Below are positions 1-5,012 of a stretch of 5,012 nucleotides of DNA, one piece after another. Every line of letters starts with the position of its first letter. Position 1 is the stretch's first letter. The translations under genes and the position numbers were made by a program. This stretch comes from Bacteroidaceae bacterium (GTDB taxonomy: Bacteria > Bacteroidota > Bacteroidia > Bacteroidales > Bacteroidaceae), in NCBI GenBank assembly GCA_028707655.1, contig JAQWAN010000164.1, forward strand, positions 1 through 5,012. The letters are read 5' to 3'. The notes below the pieces were generated by a model. It ran no database searches. It saw only the letters and a list, made by a program, of their open reading frames with translations, and was not told the origin of the DNA.

Positions 1-406
1 CCGTAGAGAACAAAGGTGCTGTTCCACCCGGTATATACAACCCAACGGATTGAATGGCTACTTGTTGCTGCCAACAAACAACACCGGGGGTTGTCTCAAC
101 GGGGTTTACCACCAATTTCTGCGAACGATGAAACAACTCGATGTTTCGTTTTGCAGTCTGAATAGCCTTTTTTAAGGAGTCATCTACCTTAGCAGATGCT
201 GCTTCCATCTCCGCTGAAGTGACCACTATATCCGTTAAAAGAGGGGCGTCAAACTGCTGTTCTAATGCTAGTAAGGCTTTATCGCCCTCTTGACGCACAC
301 GTGCTAATACTGAACGAACAGTAGAAGCAAGCGTTGGGTCTTTCACAGAGGATCGCTTTACTAATTCGGATAATTCTTCTTTGGTTGGATAGGATACTAT
401 TTTCAT
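1..406 (-). CDS. hisD: Histidinol dehydrogenase, N-terminal 135 residues (cut by window edge)
   Basis: HisD catalyses the last two steps of histidine synthesis in the cytoplasm, oxidising L-histidinol to L-histidine with two NAD+ and a bound zinc. The reverse-strand frame opens at ATG 406-404 (MKIVSYPTKEELSELV...) and stays open to the left edge. Only about a third of the usual ~430 residues is present. Recognition rests on the segment at about residues 121-135 (VGLYIPGGTAPLFST), a hallmark of the HisD family near the nucleotide-binding region. The catalytic His/Glu and zinc ligands lie beyond the edge and cannot be checked. The start lies 10 bp after the hisG stop, so the two are almost certainly co-transcribed in the common hisG-hisD order and share the attenuator upstream of hisG. 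No Shine-Dalgarno sequence is visible, which is normal for this phylum. Confidence 0.95.
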   Translation of the reverse strand, partial: MKIVSYPTKEELSELVKRSSVKDPTLASTVRSVLARVRQEGDKALLALEQQFDAPLLTDIVVTSAEMEAASAKVDDSLKKAIQTAKRNIELFHRSQKLVVNPVETTPGVVCWQQQVAIQSVGLYIPGGTAPLFST

Positions 407-416
407 GGTTGTTGTG

Positions 417-1268
417 TTAGAGTATCATTTTTTCAATAGGAAGCACTAGTATACCCTCTGCCCCTAATTGTTTTAAGCGATTGATATTTTCCCAGAAGAA
501 CTCCTCACTCAACACGGTATGTATAGAGCACCAGCCCTCTTGTGCTAAAGGAATTACCGTAGGACTTCGCATACCAGGAAGCATGGCAACAATCTCGTCA
601 ATCTTATCTTTGGGAGCATTCAATAGTATATATTTCTTATCTACAGCTGTTTTTACAGCATCTAAACGGAATAACAATTCATCTAAGATGGCTCGCTTAT
701 CCTCGTCCATATTGGTGTTACCTATCAACACGGCCTCTGAATTCATCAGTACCTCTACCTCTTTGAGGTGATTACTAACCAATGTTGAACCCGAACTAAC
801 AATGTCAAAGATGGCATCTGCCAAACCAATGCCAGGAGCAACCTCTACCGATCCTGTTATCACATGCACCTCTGTGTTTACACCATGACTTTTCATATAT
901 TTACGAAGGATGCCAGGATAGGAGGTGGCAATCTTTTTCCCTTCAAACCATTGCAAACCTGGATAATCTACATCTTTTGGAATAGCTAAAGATAAACGAC
1001 ATTTGCTAAAACCTAGCTTTTTAAAAACAGTTACTGTCTCGCCCTTTTCAGCATATTCATTTTCTCCAACAATACCAATATCTGCCACACCAGAAGCAAC
1101 CGACTCAGGGATATCATCATCTCGCAAGAATAATATCTCTAATGGAAAGTTAGTCGATTGTACCAGCAGGGTACGTTTAGAGCTCTTTAACTTGATATCC
1201 GACTCTTTTAACAAGGACATGGTATCCTCATTGAGGCGTCCTTTTGATTGTACAGCAATTCTTAACAT
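417..1268 (-). CDS. hisG: ATP phosphoribosyltransferase, long form with C-terminal regulatory domain
   Basis: HisG joins ATP and PRPP to give phosphoribosyl-ATP, the committed first step of histidine synthesis. At 283 residues it is the long, homohexameric type that does not need HisZ. Residues about 1-205 form the two-lobed catalytic part. The segment at 60-72 (GVADIGIVGENEY) and the PRPP-binding loop at 150-163 (ADAIFDIVSSGSTL) are both intact. Residues about 210-283 form the ACT-like domain that in this family binds histidine for feedback inhibition; its LPGMRSPTV signature is at 230-238. The ATG at 1268 gives the family-typical start MLRIAVQSKGRL. The gene is the first structural gene of the operon, with its start 15 bp after the leader terminator hairpin (9 bp after its U6 run) and a run of nine A residues just before it on the coding strand. 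By inference, control is double: attenuation of transcription plus allosteric inhibition. Confidence 0.97.
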   Translation of the reverse strand: MLRIAVQSKGRLNEDTMSLLKESDIKLKSSKRTLLVQSTNFPLEILFLRDDDIPESVASGVADIGIVGENEYAEKGETVTVFKKLGFSKCRLSLAIPKDVDYPGLQWFEGKKIATSYPGILRKYMKSHGVNTEVHVITGSVEVAPGIGLADAIFDIVSSGSTLVSNHLKEVEVLMNSEAVLIGNTNMDEDKRAILDELLFRLDAVKTAVDKKYILLNAPKDKIDEIVAMLPGMRSPTVIPLAQEGWCSIHTVLSEEFFWENINRLKQLGAEGILVLPIEKMIL

Positions 1269-1283
1269 AGTTTTTTTTTAAAT

Positions 1284-1315
1284 AAAAAAGAGACTTACCT
1301 TAATAGGCAAGTCTC
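1284..1315 (-). terminator. his leader attenuator terminator
   Basis: On the minus strand the RNA can form an 11-bp stem, GAGACTTGCCT paired with AGGTAAGTCTC (one G-U pair), closed by the loop ATTA at 1290-1315. It is followed directly by six U residues (1284-1289). Two further A-U pairs can extend the base. This is a textbook Rho-independent terminator, but it sits just before the hisG start rather than after a gene. It is too far from the dsbD stop (more than 200 bp, with a promoter between them) to be that gene's terminator. Its 5' arm and loop contain GCCTAT (1303-1308), which can instead pair with ATAGGC (1347-1352). That alternative pairing makes it an attenuator. Confidence 0.9.
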
Positions 1316-1352
1316 TTCTTTTAGTTTTTTAAGTATACAACTAGTAGCCTAT
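1303..1352 (-). promoter_or_regulatory. his leader antiterminator pairing
   Basis: On the minus strand ATAGGC (1352-1347) is the exact reverse complement of GCCTAT (1308-1303), and a G-U pair can extend it. Inside the enclosed segment, TAGTT (1343-1339) can also pair with AACTA (1326-1322), which stabilises the same fold. Forming this helix breaks the upper part of the terminator stem, because GCC and the following T belong to its 5' arm. The ATAGGC arm contains the leader peptide's TAG stop codon (1351-1349). A ribosome that finishes the leader therefore covers it and favours termination, whereas a ribosome stalled at the His codons leaves it free. The pairing is seen directly; the mechanism is inferred from known amino-acid operon attenuators. 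Confidence 0.72.
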
Positions 1353-1366
1353 CGATATTCGTTAGG
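1348..1366 (-). promoter_or_regulatory. his leader pause/protector hairpin
   Basis: Within the 3' half of the leader reading frame the RNA can form CCTA paired with TAGG around an A-A mismatch, then CGA paired with TCG, closed by the loop ATA. The 3' arm ends on the leader stop codon and takes up most of the ATAGGC arm needed for antitermination, so this hairpin and the antiterminator exclude each other. It fits the place of the 1:2 pause hairpin in classical attenuators. A second possible pairing, AAGTATAC (1386-1379) with GTATACTT (1338-1331), encloses it. Stem strength is modest, so the exact role is uncertain. Confidence 0.5.
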
Positions 1367-1399
1367 TAAATGATGATGGTATACTTTATTATTTCTCAT
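1349..1399 (-). CDS. hisL: his operon leader peptide (16 aa, three consecutive His)
   Basis: A reverse-strand reading frame from ATG 1399-1397 to TAG 1351-1349 encodes MRNNKVYHHHLPNEYR. The three successive CAT codons are at 1378-1370. The peptide is not expected to have a function of its own; its translation would sense charged tRNA-His. Supporting context: it starts about 20 bp downstream of a consensus Bacteroides-type promoter and lies between that promoter and an intrinsic terminator in front of hisG. Its stop codon lies inside the antiterminator arm. No Shine-Dalgarno sequence is seen, which is usual in this phylum. The symbol hisL is used by analogy with enteric his leaders; the peptide shows no sequence relationship that I can claim. 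Confidence 0.82.
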   Translation of the reverse strand: MRNNKVYHHHLPNEYR

Positions 1400-1418
1400 T
1401 CTATAAATTATTACATTT

Positions 1419-1449
1419 CAAATGTAGATAAATAATTAACAACTACAAT
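1419..1449 (-). promoter_or_regulatory. Promoter of the his operon (Bacteroides type)
   Basis: On the minus strand TACATTTG (1426-1419) matches the Bacteroides -7 consensus TAnnTTTG exactly. ATTG (1449-1446) lies 19 bp upstream and fits the -33 TTG/TTTG element. Transcription would begin near 1412, a little over ten bases before the leader ATG at 1399. The stretch between this promoter and the dsbD stop (1450-1552) is AT-rich. I see no convincing terminator for dsbD in it and no other gene. Confidence 0.7.
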
Positions 1450-1552
1450 AAATCTACATAAAAAACTGTCATTTGCTAACGTTTTATAACTTTTAAGAGC
1501 ATCTTCTAGTCAGAAAAGCAGTAAAAACCGTTATTTATGGAACAATTGACTT

Positions 1553-3498
1553 TTATTTTTTATAGTTAATCAGACCTGTTTCAAGAAAATCTATATAATG
1601 TTCAGGATTTTCATCGTAAGAAAAGGAGTGATTCAAAGGTTTACCTTGATTATCTAACAAAACATAATAAGGCTGAGCATTTGCACCAAATTTGGTACGC
1701 TGCAGGTAGCTCCACTTATCGCCAACCGAAGTTAAACGGATGGTTTTTCCATTTTCCTCTATAGTGATAGGCGTTTCTAACGATTGCTTATGATCCACAT
1801 AAAGAGTAATCAATACATAATCGTCTGTCAACAAGCTATGTACCTTTTCATTGGTCCATACCGAAGCTTCCATCTTTCTACAATTAACACAGCCATATCC
1901 TGTAAAATCTAACATCACTGGTTTACCAACGCGTTTAGCATAGGCCATACCTGCTTCGTAATCATCAAACTGGGCATGCACATCTTGACCATATAAATTA
2001 AAGTCTTGTGTCTGCATTGGAGGTGCAAAAGCACTAATTGCTTTTAAAGGAGCTCCCCATAAACCGGGAATCATATAAACGGTAAAAGCCAGAACAATCA
2101 TTGCACTAAAGAAACGTTGCACCGATACATGCTCTGTTTTATCATCGTGTGGAAAACGAATCTTACCCAAGAGATAAAAACCTAATAAACCAAAGATGAC
2201 TATCCACAGGGAAAGGAAGGTTTCACGATCTAAGATGCCCCATCCATAAGCTAAATCAGCTACGGATAAAAATTTAAAGGCAAAGGCCAATTCGATAAAA
2301 CCTAAGGTTACCTTCACAATATTCATCCATCCACCCGACTTAGGCATCGATTTTAGCCAAGAGGGGAAAAGAGCAAACAGTGTAAAAGGCAGTGCGAGTG
2401 CAATAGAGAAGCCTACATACCAACAGCCGGAGCAACTACACTTCCAGAGGTAGCTACCTCAACCAACAGGAATCCAATTATTGGTCCTGTACAAGAGAAG
2501 GAGACTAACGTTAGTGTAAAAGCCATCAAAAAGATGCCCAATAAACCGCCAGACTTTTCTGCTTTATCATCTACCTTGTTGCTCCAAGAAGCAGGCAATG
2601 CCAATTCAAAAGCACCAAAGAAAGAAGCAGCAAAAATAACTAGCATAAGGAAGAACAATACATTAAACACAGCATTGGTAGACAACGCATTCAGTGCACT
2701 TGCCCCAAAGAGTATCGTCACACTCAATCCTAAGAAAAGATAAATAGCAATAATGGAAAGTCCATAGAGCCATGCATCTCGTATTCCTTTTTTCCTATCT
2801 TTTGAACGTTTTAAAAAGAAGCTAACGGTCATGGGAATAATTGGCCATACACAAGGAGTTAGCAAAGCTAATAAACCGCCTAGAAATCCGGTTATAAATA
2901 TATACAACCAAGAATAGTCGTGGGTAGAGACTTCATTGTTAAAAGCATGCAGCTCTTTCACTACTGGTTTCCACAAGGAAGAAACATCTGCTTGTTCCAC
3001 CAATTTAGTGGTAGATGGAGCAGCAGCTGGCAAAACAGCTGGAGCATTTTCCCCTTTATACGAGAAATAAACTTTAGTAGGAGGTAGACAACTTTCGTCA
3101 TCACAAGCTCCATACACTAAATAACCCTCCATAACATAAGCATCATTTTCAACCTGAACAACCTGAGAAAATACTGTTGGATGTTGGTAATAGCTAACCT
3201 CCATCTCAAATATTTTATCAAAATGATGATCAGCTTCCAAATCTGCTGTTAATGCTCCCACCACCTCTGCATTCTGCAGCGTGGTGAAAGTGATGGCTGT
3301 TTTTGTAGGACCGCCATCGGCAACGTCCATACCATATATATGCCATCCTTCATCAATAGAGGCCGAAAATAACAAAGAGACCTTATCATTAGCCTGTTTT
3401 GTTAAACTGGTTTCCCACTTGATGGGTTCTTGAATCTGTGCTTCTGCCAAAGAGCAAAAGGCTACAAATAAAAGAAGAAATATATTCCATTTTTTCAT
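1553..3498 (-). pseudogene. dsbD: Thiol:disulfide interchange protein DsbD, interrupted by an apparent -1 frameshift
   Basis: DsbD carries electrons from cytoplasmic thioredoxin across the inner membrane to periplasmic thiol proteins. The first frame (ATG 3498) has a signal peptide, MKKWNIFLLLFVAFCSLAEA, probably cut before Gln21. A periplasmic N-domain follows, with Cys132 and Cys137 (GACDDESCLPP). Next is the membrane domain with Cys216 (TPCVWPIIP) and Cys336 (SFSCTGP). It runs into TAG at 2415-2413 straight after PAVGM. One frame over, starting at 2413, the expected GFSIALALPFTLFALFPSW follows with no stop. That frame continues through more membrane segments to a C-terminal thioredoxin domain with CVNC at joined residues 537-540 and a cis-Pro near 610. 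Restoring one base in the codon at about 2414-2415 gives 648 residues, close to the family norm, with all three cysteine pairs intact. No slippery run is visible. The ATG at 3498 is preferred over an upstream TTG at 3504 because it gives a clean signal peptide. An internal ATG at 2347 could restart the second half. Confidence 0.9.
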
Positions 3499-3518
3499 AC
3501 ACAATCCATTTTAGTTCA

Positions 3519-3818
3519 TTAAAAGTCATAATCCACGCACGAGCGACTCTCTTTTACATCCGCCAATAACTTACCTGCAGCCACATGTTGTGGATGGGTA
3601 GCATATCTTTTCACATCCTCTAAAGAATCAAATTCACTATACAAGGCAATATCATACACTTCAGAATCATTACAATTAAAACCAACCTCCACCTTACGGA
3701 TAAAATCCATCACGGAAGGAAGTGCTTCAATAGCTTCTTTAAACTTATTCATCGCTTCTAAACGATGAGATTCTGCGATCTCTTTTTTCAATTTAAAAAG
3801 AACAATGTGCTTAACCAT
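3519..3818 (-). CDS. Dabb-family (stress-responsive alpha-beta barrel domain) protein
   Basis: The product has 99 residues and no signal peptide, so it is cytoplasmic. It fits the Dabb family of small dimeric ferredoxin-like alpha-beta barrels. The start MVKHIVLFKLK is the typical first strand with its conserved His. The middle contains VEVGFN and YDIALYSEFDSLEDVKRYATHPQHV, whose HPQH at 75-78 is the usual family motif. The length is normal for a single-domain member. Family members have varied roles and many have none assigned, so no reaction can be named. The stop is 20 bp before the dsbD start on the same strand, so the two are probably co-transcribed, though a functional link is not evident. 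The gene diverges from udk across a 113-bp spacer that holds a repeat and dyad structure. Confidence 0.88.
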   Translation of the reverse strand: MVKHIVLFKLKKEIAESHRLEAMNKFKEAIEALPSVMDFIRKVEVGFNCNDSEVYDIALYSEFDSLEDVKRYATHPQHVAAGKLLADVKESRSCVDYDF

Positions 3819-3820
3819 AC

Positions 3821-3850
3821 TTTGTTATATTAATTTATTTCGTACTTTTG
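3821..3850 (+). promoter_or_regulatory. Promoter of udk (Bacteroides type)
   Basis: TTTG at 3821-3824 (-33) and TACTTTTG at 3843-3850 (-7, exact TAnnTTTG) are separated by 18 bp. Transcription would start near 3857, leaving an untranslated leader of about 75 bases before the udk ATG. That leader begins with the GTATAC-rich dyad and could fold into a 5' stem-loop. The -33 box lies directly upstream of the divergent Dabb start codon, so the two genes' control regions overlap. Confidence 0.65.
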
Positions 3851-3901
3851 TTGCCGTATACAGACTATACATAGTATAGAAAGTATACACAGACAAAAGT
3901 A
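3843..3901. repeat. 59-bp interrupted dyad in the Dabb/udk spacer
   Basis: The arms mirror each other with equal spacing around the centre at 3872. TACTTTTG (3843-3850) mirrors CAAAAGTA (3894-3901). GTATAC (3856-3861) mirrors GTATAC (3883-3888). CTATAC (3865-3870) mirrors GTATAG (3874-3879) around the loop ATA. The unpaired spacers between these blocks are 5 and 3 bp on each side. Both outer arms equal the promoter -7 consensus and face inward, so a transcript starting from either would carry the inner hairpin near its 5' end. It could be an operator for a dimeric regulator or an RNA structure; the sequence does not decide between them. Confidence 0.75.
3856..3891. repeat. Four-copy 9-bp tandem repeat (GTATACANA-like)
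   Basis: Hexamers GTATAC (3856), CTATAC (3865), GTATAG (3874) and GTATAC (3883) recur at exactly 9-bp intervals. Each is followed by a triplet of the form AnA (AGA, ATA, AAA, ACA). The hexamers are self-complementary or nearly so, and this creates the dyad described separately. The array starts where the udk transcript is predicted to start. Such iteron-like arrays can bind regulators, but no known operator is recognised here. Confidence 0.8.
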
Positions 3902-3918
3902 ATTTATTTGCGCACAAA
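3894..3918 (-). promoter_or_regulatory. Possible promoter of the Dabb-dsbD unit
   Basis: On the minus strand TACTTTTG (3901-3894) matches the -7 consensus TAnnTTTG exactly. The nearest -33 candidate, TTTG at 3918-3915, is only 13 bp away, which is shorter than usual. It is the only -7 match on this strand in the spacer. A transcript would start near 3887 and cross the repeat array before reaching the Dabb ATG at 3818. The poor -33 spacing lowers confidence; the promoter may need an activator. Confidence 0.4.
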
Positions 3919-3931
3919 TAAAAACTAATAC

Positions 3932-4552
3932 ATGTTAATTATCGGAATTGCAGGCGGAACAGGCTCCGGAAAGACAACCGTCGTTAAAAAAATTATTGAA
4001 AGTCTTCCTCCAGGTGAAGTAGTTCTATTACCACAAGATTCCTATTATAAAGATAGTAGTGACGTACCAGTAGAGGAGAGACAAAACATTAATTTTGACC
4101 ACCCAGAAGCGTTTGAATGGTCTTTACTATCCAAACATATTTCAATGCTTAAGAAGGGAAAAAGCATTGAACAGCCTACCTATTCGTATATAACTTGTAC
4201 GCGTCAACCCGAAACTATTCATATTGAACCACGCGATGTAATCATTATTGAAGGTATCTTAGCACTCTGTGATAAAAGTCTGCGCAACTTAATGGATCTA
4301 AAAATATTTGTGGACGCAGACCCTGATGAACGATTGATTCGTGTTATCCAGCGAGATATTGTAGAACGTGGACGTACTGCAGCCAATGTGATGGAACGTT
4401 ATACACATATTCTAAAACCAATGCACCTGCAATTTATTGAACCTACCAAACGTTATGCCGATTTAATTGTACCACAAGGAGGAGAAAATAAAATTGCCAT
4501 TGATGTATTACGAATGTACATTGAAAAGAATCTACATCTAAACAAAAAATAG
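3932..4552 (+). CDS. udk: Uridine kinase
   Basis: Uridine kinase phosphorylates uridine and cytidine to UMP and CMP using ATP or GTP, in cytoplasmic pyrimidine salvage. The 206-residue product is of normal length and complete. The P-loop GGTGSGKT is at residues 8-15, with Lys14 binding phosphate. QDSYYKD at 35-41 contains the conserved Asp expected to act on the nucleoside. NFDHPEAFEW is at 54-63 and QPTYSY at 81-86. The strand VIIIEGIL is at 103-110, the lid-region arginines lie in RVIQRDIVERGRT at 137-149, and the C-terminal signature KPMHLQFIEPTKRYADLIVPQGG is at 162-184. These together distinguish Udk from phosphoribulokinase and pantothenate kinase relatives. The ATG at 3932 sits directly before the P-loop strand, as expected. 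The gene is first in a plus-strand unit with the mltF fragment, whose start follows after 4 bp. Confidence 0.96.
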   Translation: MLIIGIAGGTGSGKTTVVKKIIESLPPGEVVLLPQDSYYKDSSDVPVEERQNINFDHPEAFEWSLLSKHISMLKKGKSIEQPTYSYITCTRQPETIHIEPRDVIIIEGILALCDKSLRNLMDLKIFVDADPDERLIRVIQRDIVERGRTAANVMERYTHILKPMHLQFIEPTKRYADLIVPQGGENKIAIDVLRMYIEKNLHLNKK

Positions 4553-4556
4553 AATC

Positions 4557-4865
4557 ATGAAAAAGTTGCCTTGTATGCTTCTTCTTTCCATGGTGCTGAC
4601 TTTTTCTTGTCAGTATAACAGAAAGACGAGTGTACAAGAGAGCAGCGTTCATGACCTTCCACAAATAAAAGATAGTGGCAAGCTAGTTATGCTTACACTC
4701 TATAGCTCCACCTCCTATTTCATTTACAGAGGCCAAGAGATGGGTTTCCAATATGAGCTAGGAATGGATTTAGCGAAATCATTAGGACTATCTCTCCAAG
4801 TAAAAATAGCCAGAAGCAACCAAGAGCTGGTGCAATTACTAAAAGAGGGAAAAGGGGATTCTTAA
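4557..4865 (+). pseudogene. mltF: MltF-like lytic transglycosylase lipoprotein, N-terminal fragment
   Basis: The 102-residue frame matches the N-terminal part of MltF-type membrane-bound lytic transglycosylases, which join a solute-binding-protein-like domain to a lysozyme-like domain and cleave peptidoglycan. Residues 1-17 form a hydrophobic export signal ending in TFSC. Cys18 is a plausible lipidation site, though the lipobox is loose. From about residue 39 the pattern KDSGKLVMLTLYSSTSYFIYRGQEMGFQYELGMDLAKSLG is characteristic of the family's binding-protein domain. The family normally has roughly 450 or more residues, so the rest of that domain and the whole catalytic domain are missing. 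Homology appears to stop after GKGD (residues 98-101), and a TAA follows at 4863-4865. The downstream sequence in the other plus-strand frames does not resume the family convincingly. The start is 4 bp after the udk stop, which implies co-transcription. Confidence 0.75.
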
Positions 4866-5010
4866 TTTCTCCATTAGAAGGCTCGGCGCCTCTTGTTAAT
4901 ATGCGAAATATCTGTGCATTAGCGCCAACATATGTTAATACATTAAGCATTGTATCTGAACCTATTGATTTTATTTCATCAGAATAAATTGAAAATGTAT
5001 TGTAAGCAGG
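4866..5010 (-). CDS. Possible partial gene of unknown function entering from the right edge
   Basis: On the minus strand a frame is open from the window edge (first complete codon 5010-5008) leftward across the whole of this stretch. Its codon choice looks coding: many A/G-first codons such as GAT, GAA, GGT, AAA, GCT and AAT. Residue stretches include IYSDEIKSIGSDTMLNVL and GAEPSNGEIK. I do not recognise the protein. The frame continues technically to 4720, but there it is only antisense to the mltF fragment, so the real homology would end near the junction at 4860-4866. Neither true end of the gene is in the window. The same bases also read open in a plus-strand frame, so strand assignment is uncertain. 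Confidence 0.33.
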
Positions 5011-5012
5011 TC

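Noticed and set aside
481..771. Plus-strand open frame opposite hisG
   Set aside because: It is antisense to a clearly conserved part of HisG, has no family resemblance and no promoter.
1003..1281. Second plus-strand open frame opposite the hisG 5' end
   Set aside because: It is the complement of conserved HisG sequence and extends into the A/T tract and leader; the codons do not look coding.
1501..1552. Terminator for dsbD downstream of its stop
   Set aside because: Only weak, mismatched stems can be drawn (for example AACG with CGTT around TTT/AAA), with no convincing GC stem and U-run.
2413..2415. Stop-codon readthrough (amber suppression or special amino acid) in dsbD
   Set aside because: The sequence after TAG in the same frame is not DsbD-like; the conserved sequence continues in a different frame, so an indel is needed, not readthrough.
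2534..2743. Plus-strand open frame opposite dsbD
   Set aside because: It is a shadow of the DsbD membrane domain, whose reverse-strand translation is conserved.
3499..3504. TTG start of dsbD two codons upstream
   Set aside because: The ATG at 3498 gives a standard signal peptide beginning MKKW; a rare TTG start adds only Leu/Met-Cys and is not needed.
3843..3901. CRISPR array or replication origin iterons
   Set aside because: The 9-bp units are too short for CRISPR repeats, there are no spacers, and there is no neighbouring replication gene.
4443..4664. Minus-strand open frame across the udk/mltF boundary
   Set aside because: It overlaps the conserved Udk C-terminus and the MltF signal peptide, and its composition is unlike a protein.
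4862..4986. Plus-strand frame after the mltF stop as a continuation of MltF
   Set aside because: It is open to TAA at 4984-4986 and would need an indel, but its residues (such as SPLEGSAPLVNMRN) do not match the expected family continuation; it was kept only as an alternative in the junction finding.

Overview
This window looks like chromosomal DNA from a member of the Bacteroidota, probably order Bacteroidales. The evidence is moderate-to-low GC, an absence of obvious Shine-Dalgarno sequences, promoters that fit the Bacteroides-type TTG/TTTG ... TAnnTTTG pattern, and protein sequences of Bacteroidetes type (650-residue-class DsbD, long-form HisG, a 206-residue uridine kinase followed by a MltF-like lipoprotein). 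The species cannot be named from the sequence alone.

Left block, minus strand (1-1450): the start of a histidine biosynthesis operon, promoter - leader - hisG - hisD, with hisD running off the left edge. The 5' leader carries what appears to be a complete ribosome-mediated attenuator. It has a 16-codon leader peptide with three consecutive His codons and a small pause hairpin ending on the leader stop codon. An antiterminator pairing uses the bases of that stop codon, and a strong intrinsic terminator lies 15 bp upstream of hisG.

Middle block, minus strand (1553-3818): a small Dabb-domain protein gene followed 20 bp later by dsbD (transmembrane thiol:disulfide interchange protein). dsbD is split by an apparent one-base deletion near 2414. 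The two halves together give a nearly complete 648-residue protein, so this is either a recent mutation or a sequence error.

Right block, plus strand (3821-4865): a consensus promoter, then udk (uridine kinase), then 4 bp later the N-terminal fifth or so of an MltF-like lytic transglycosylase lipoprotein. The fragment stops at 4865. The sequence beyond it does not continue the family and instead looks like a piece of an unrelated minus-strand gene entering from the right edge, so 4860-4866 looks like a junction (rearrangement, insertion or chimeric assembly).

The 113-bp divergent spacer between the Dabb gene and udk (3819-3931) holds a striking structure: four GTATAC-like hexamers at exact 9-bp spacing. 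They lie inside a 59-bp dyad whose outer arms are two TACTTTTG promoter -7 boxes facing each other. The his attenuator and this spacer dyad are the two most interesting non-coding elements in the window.
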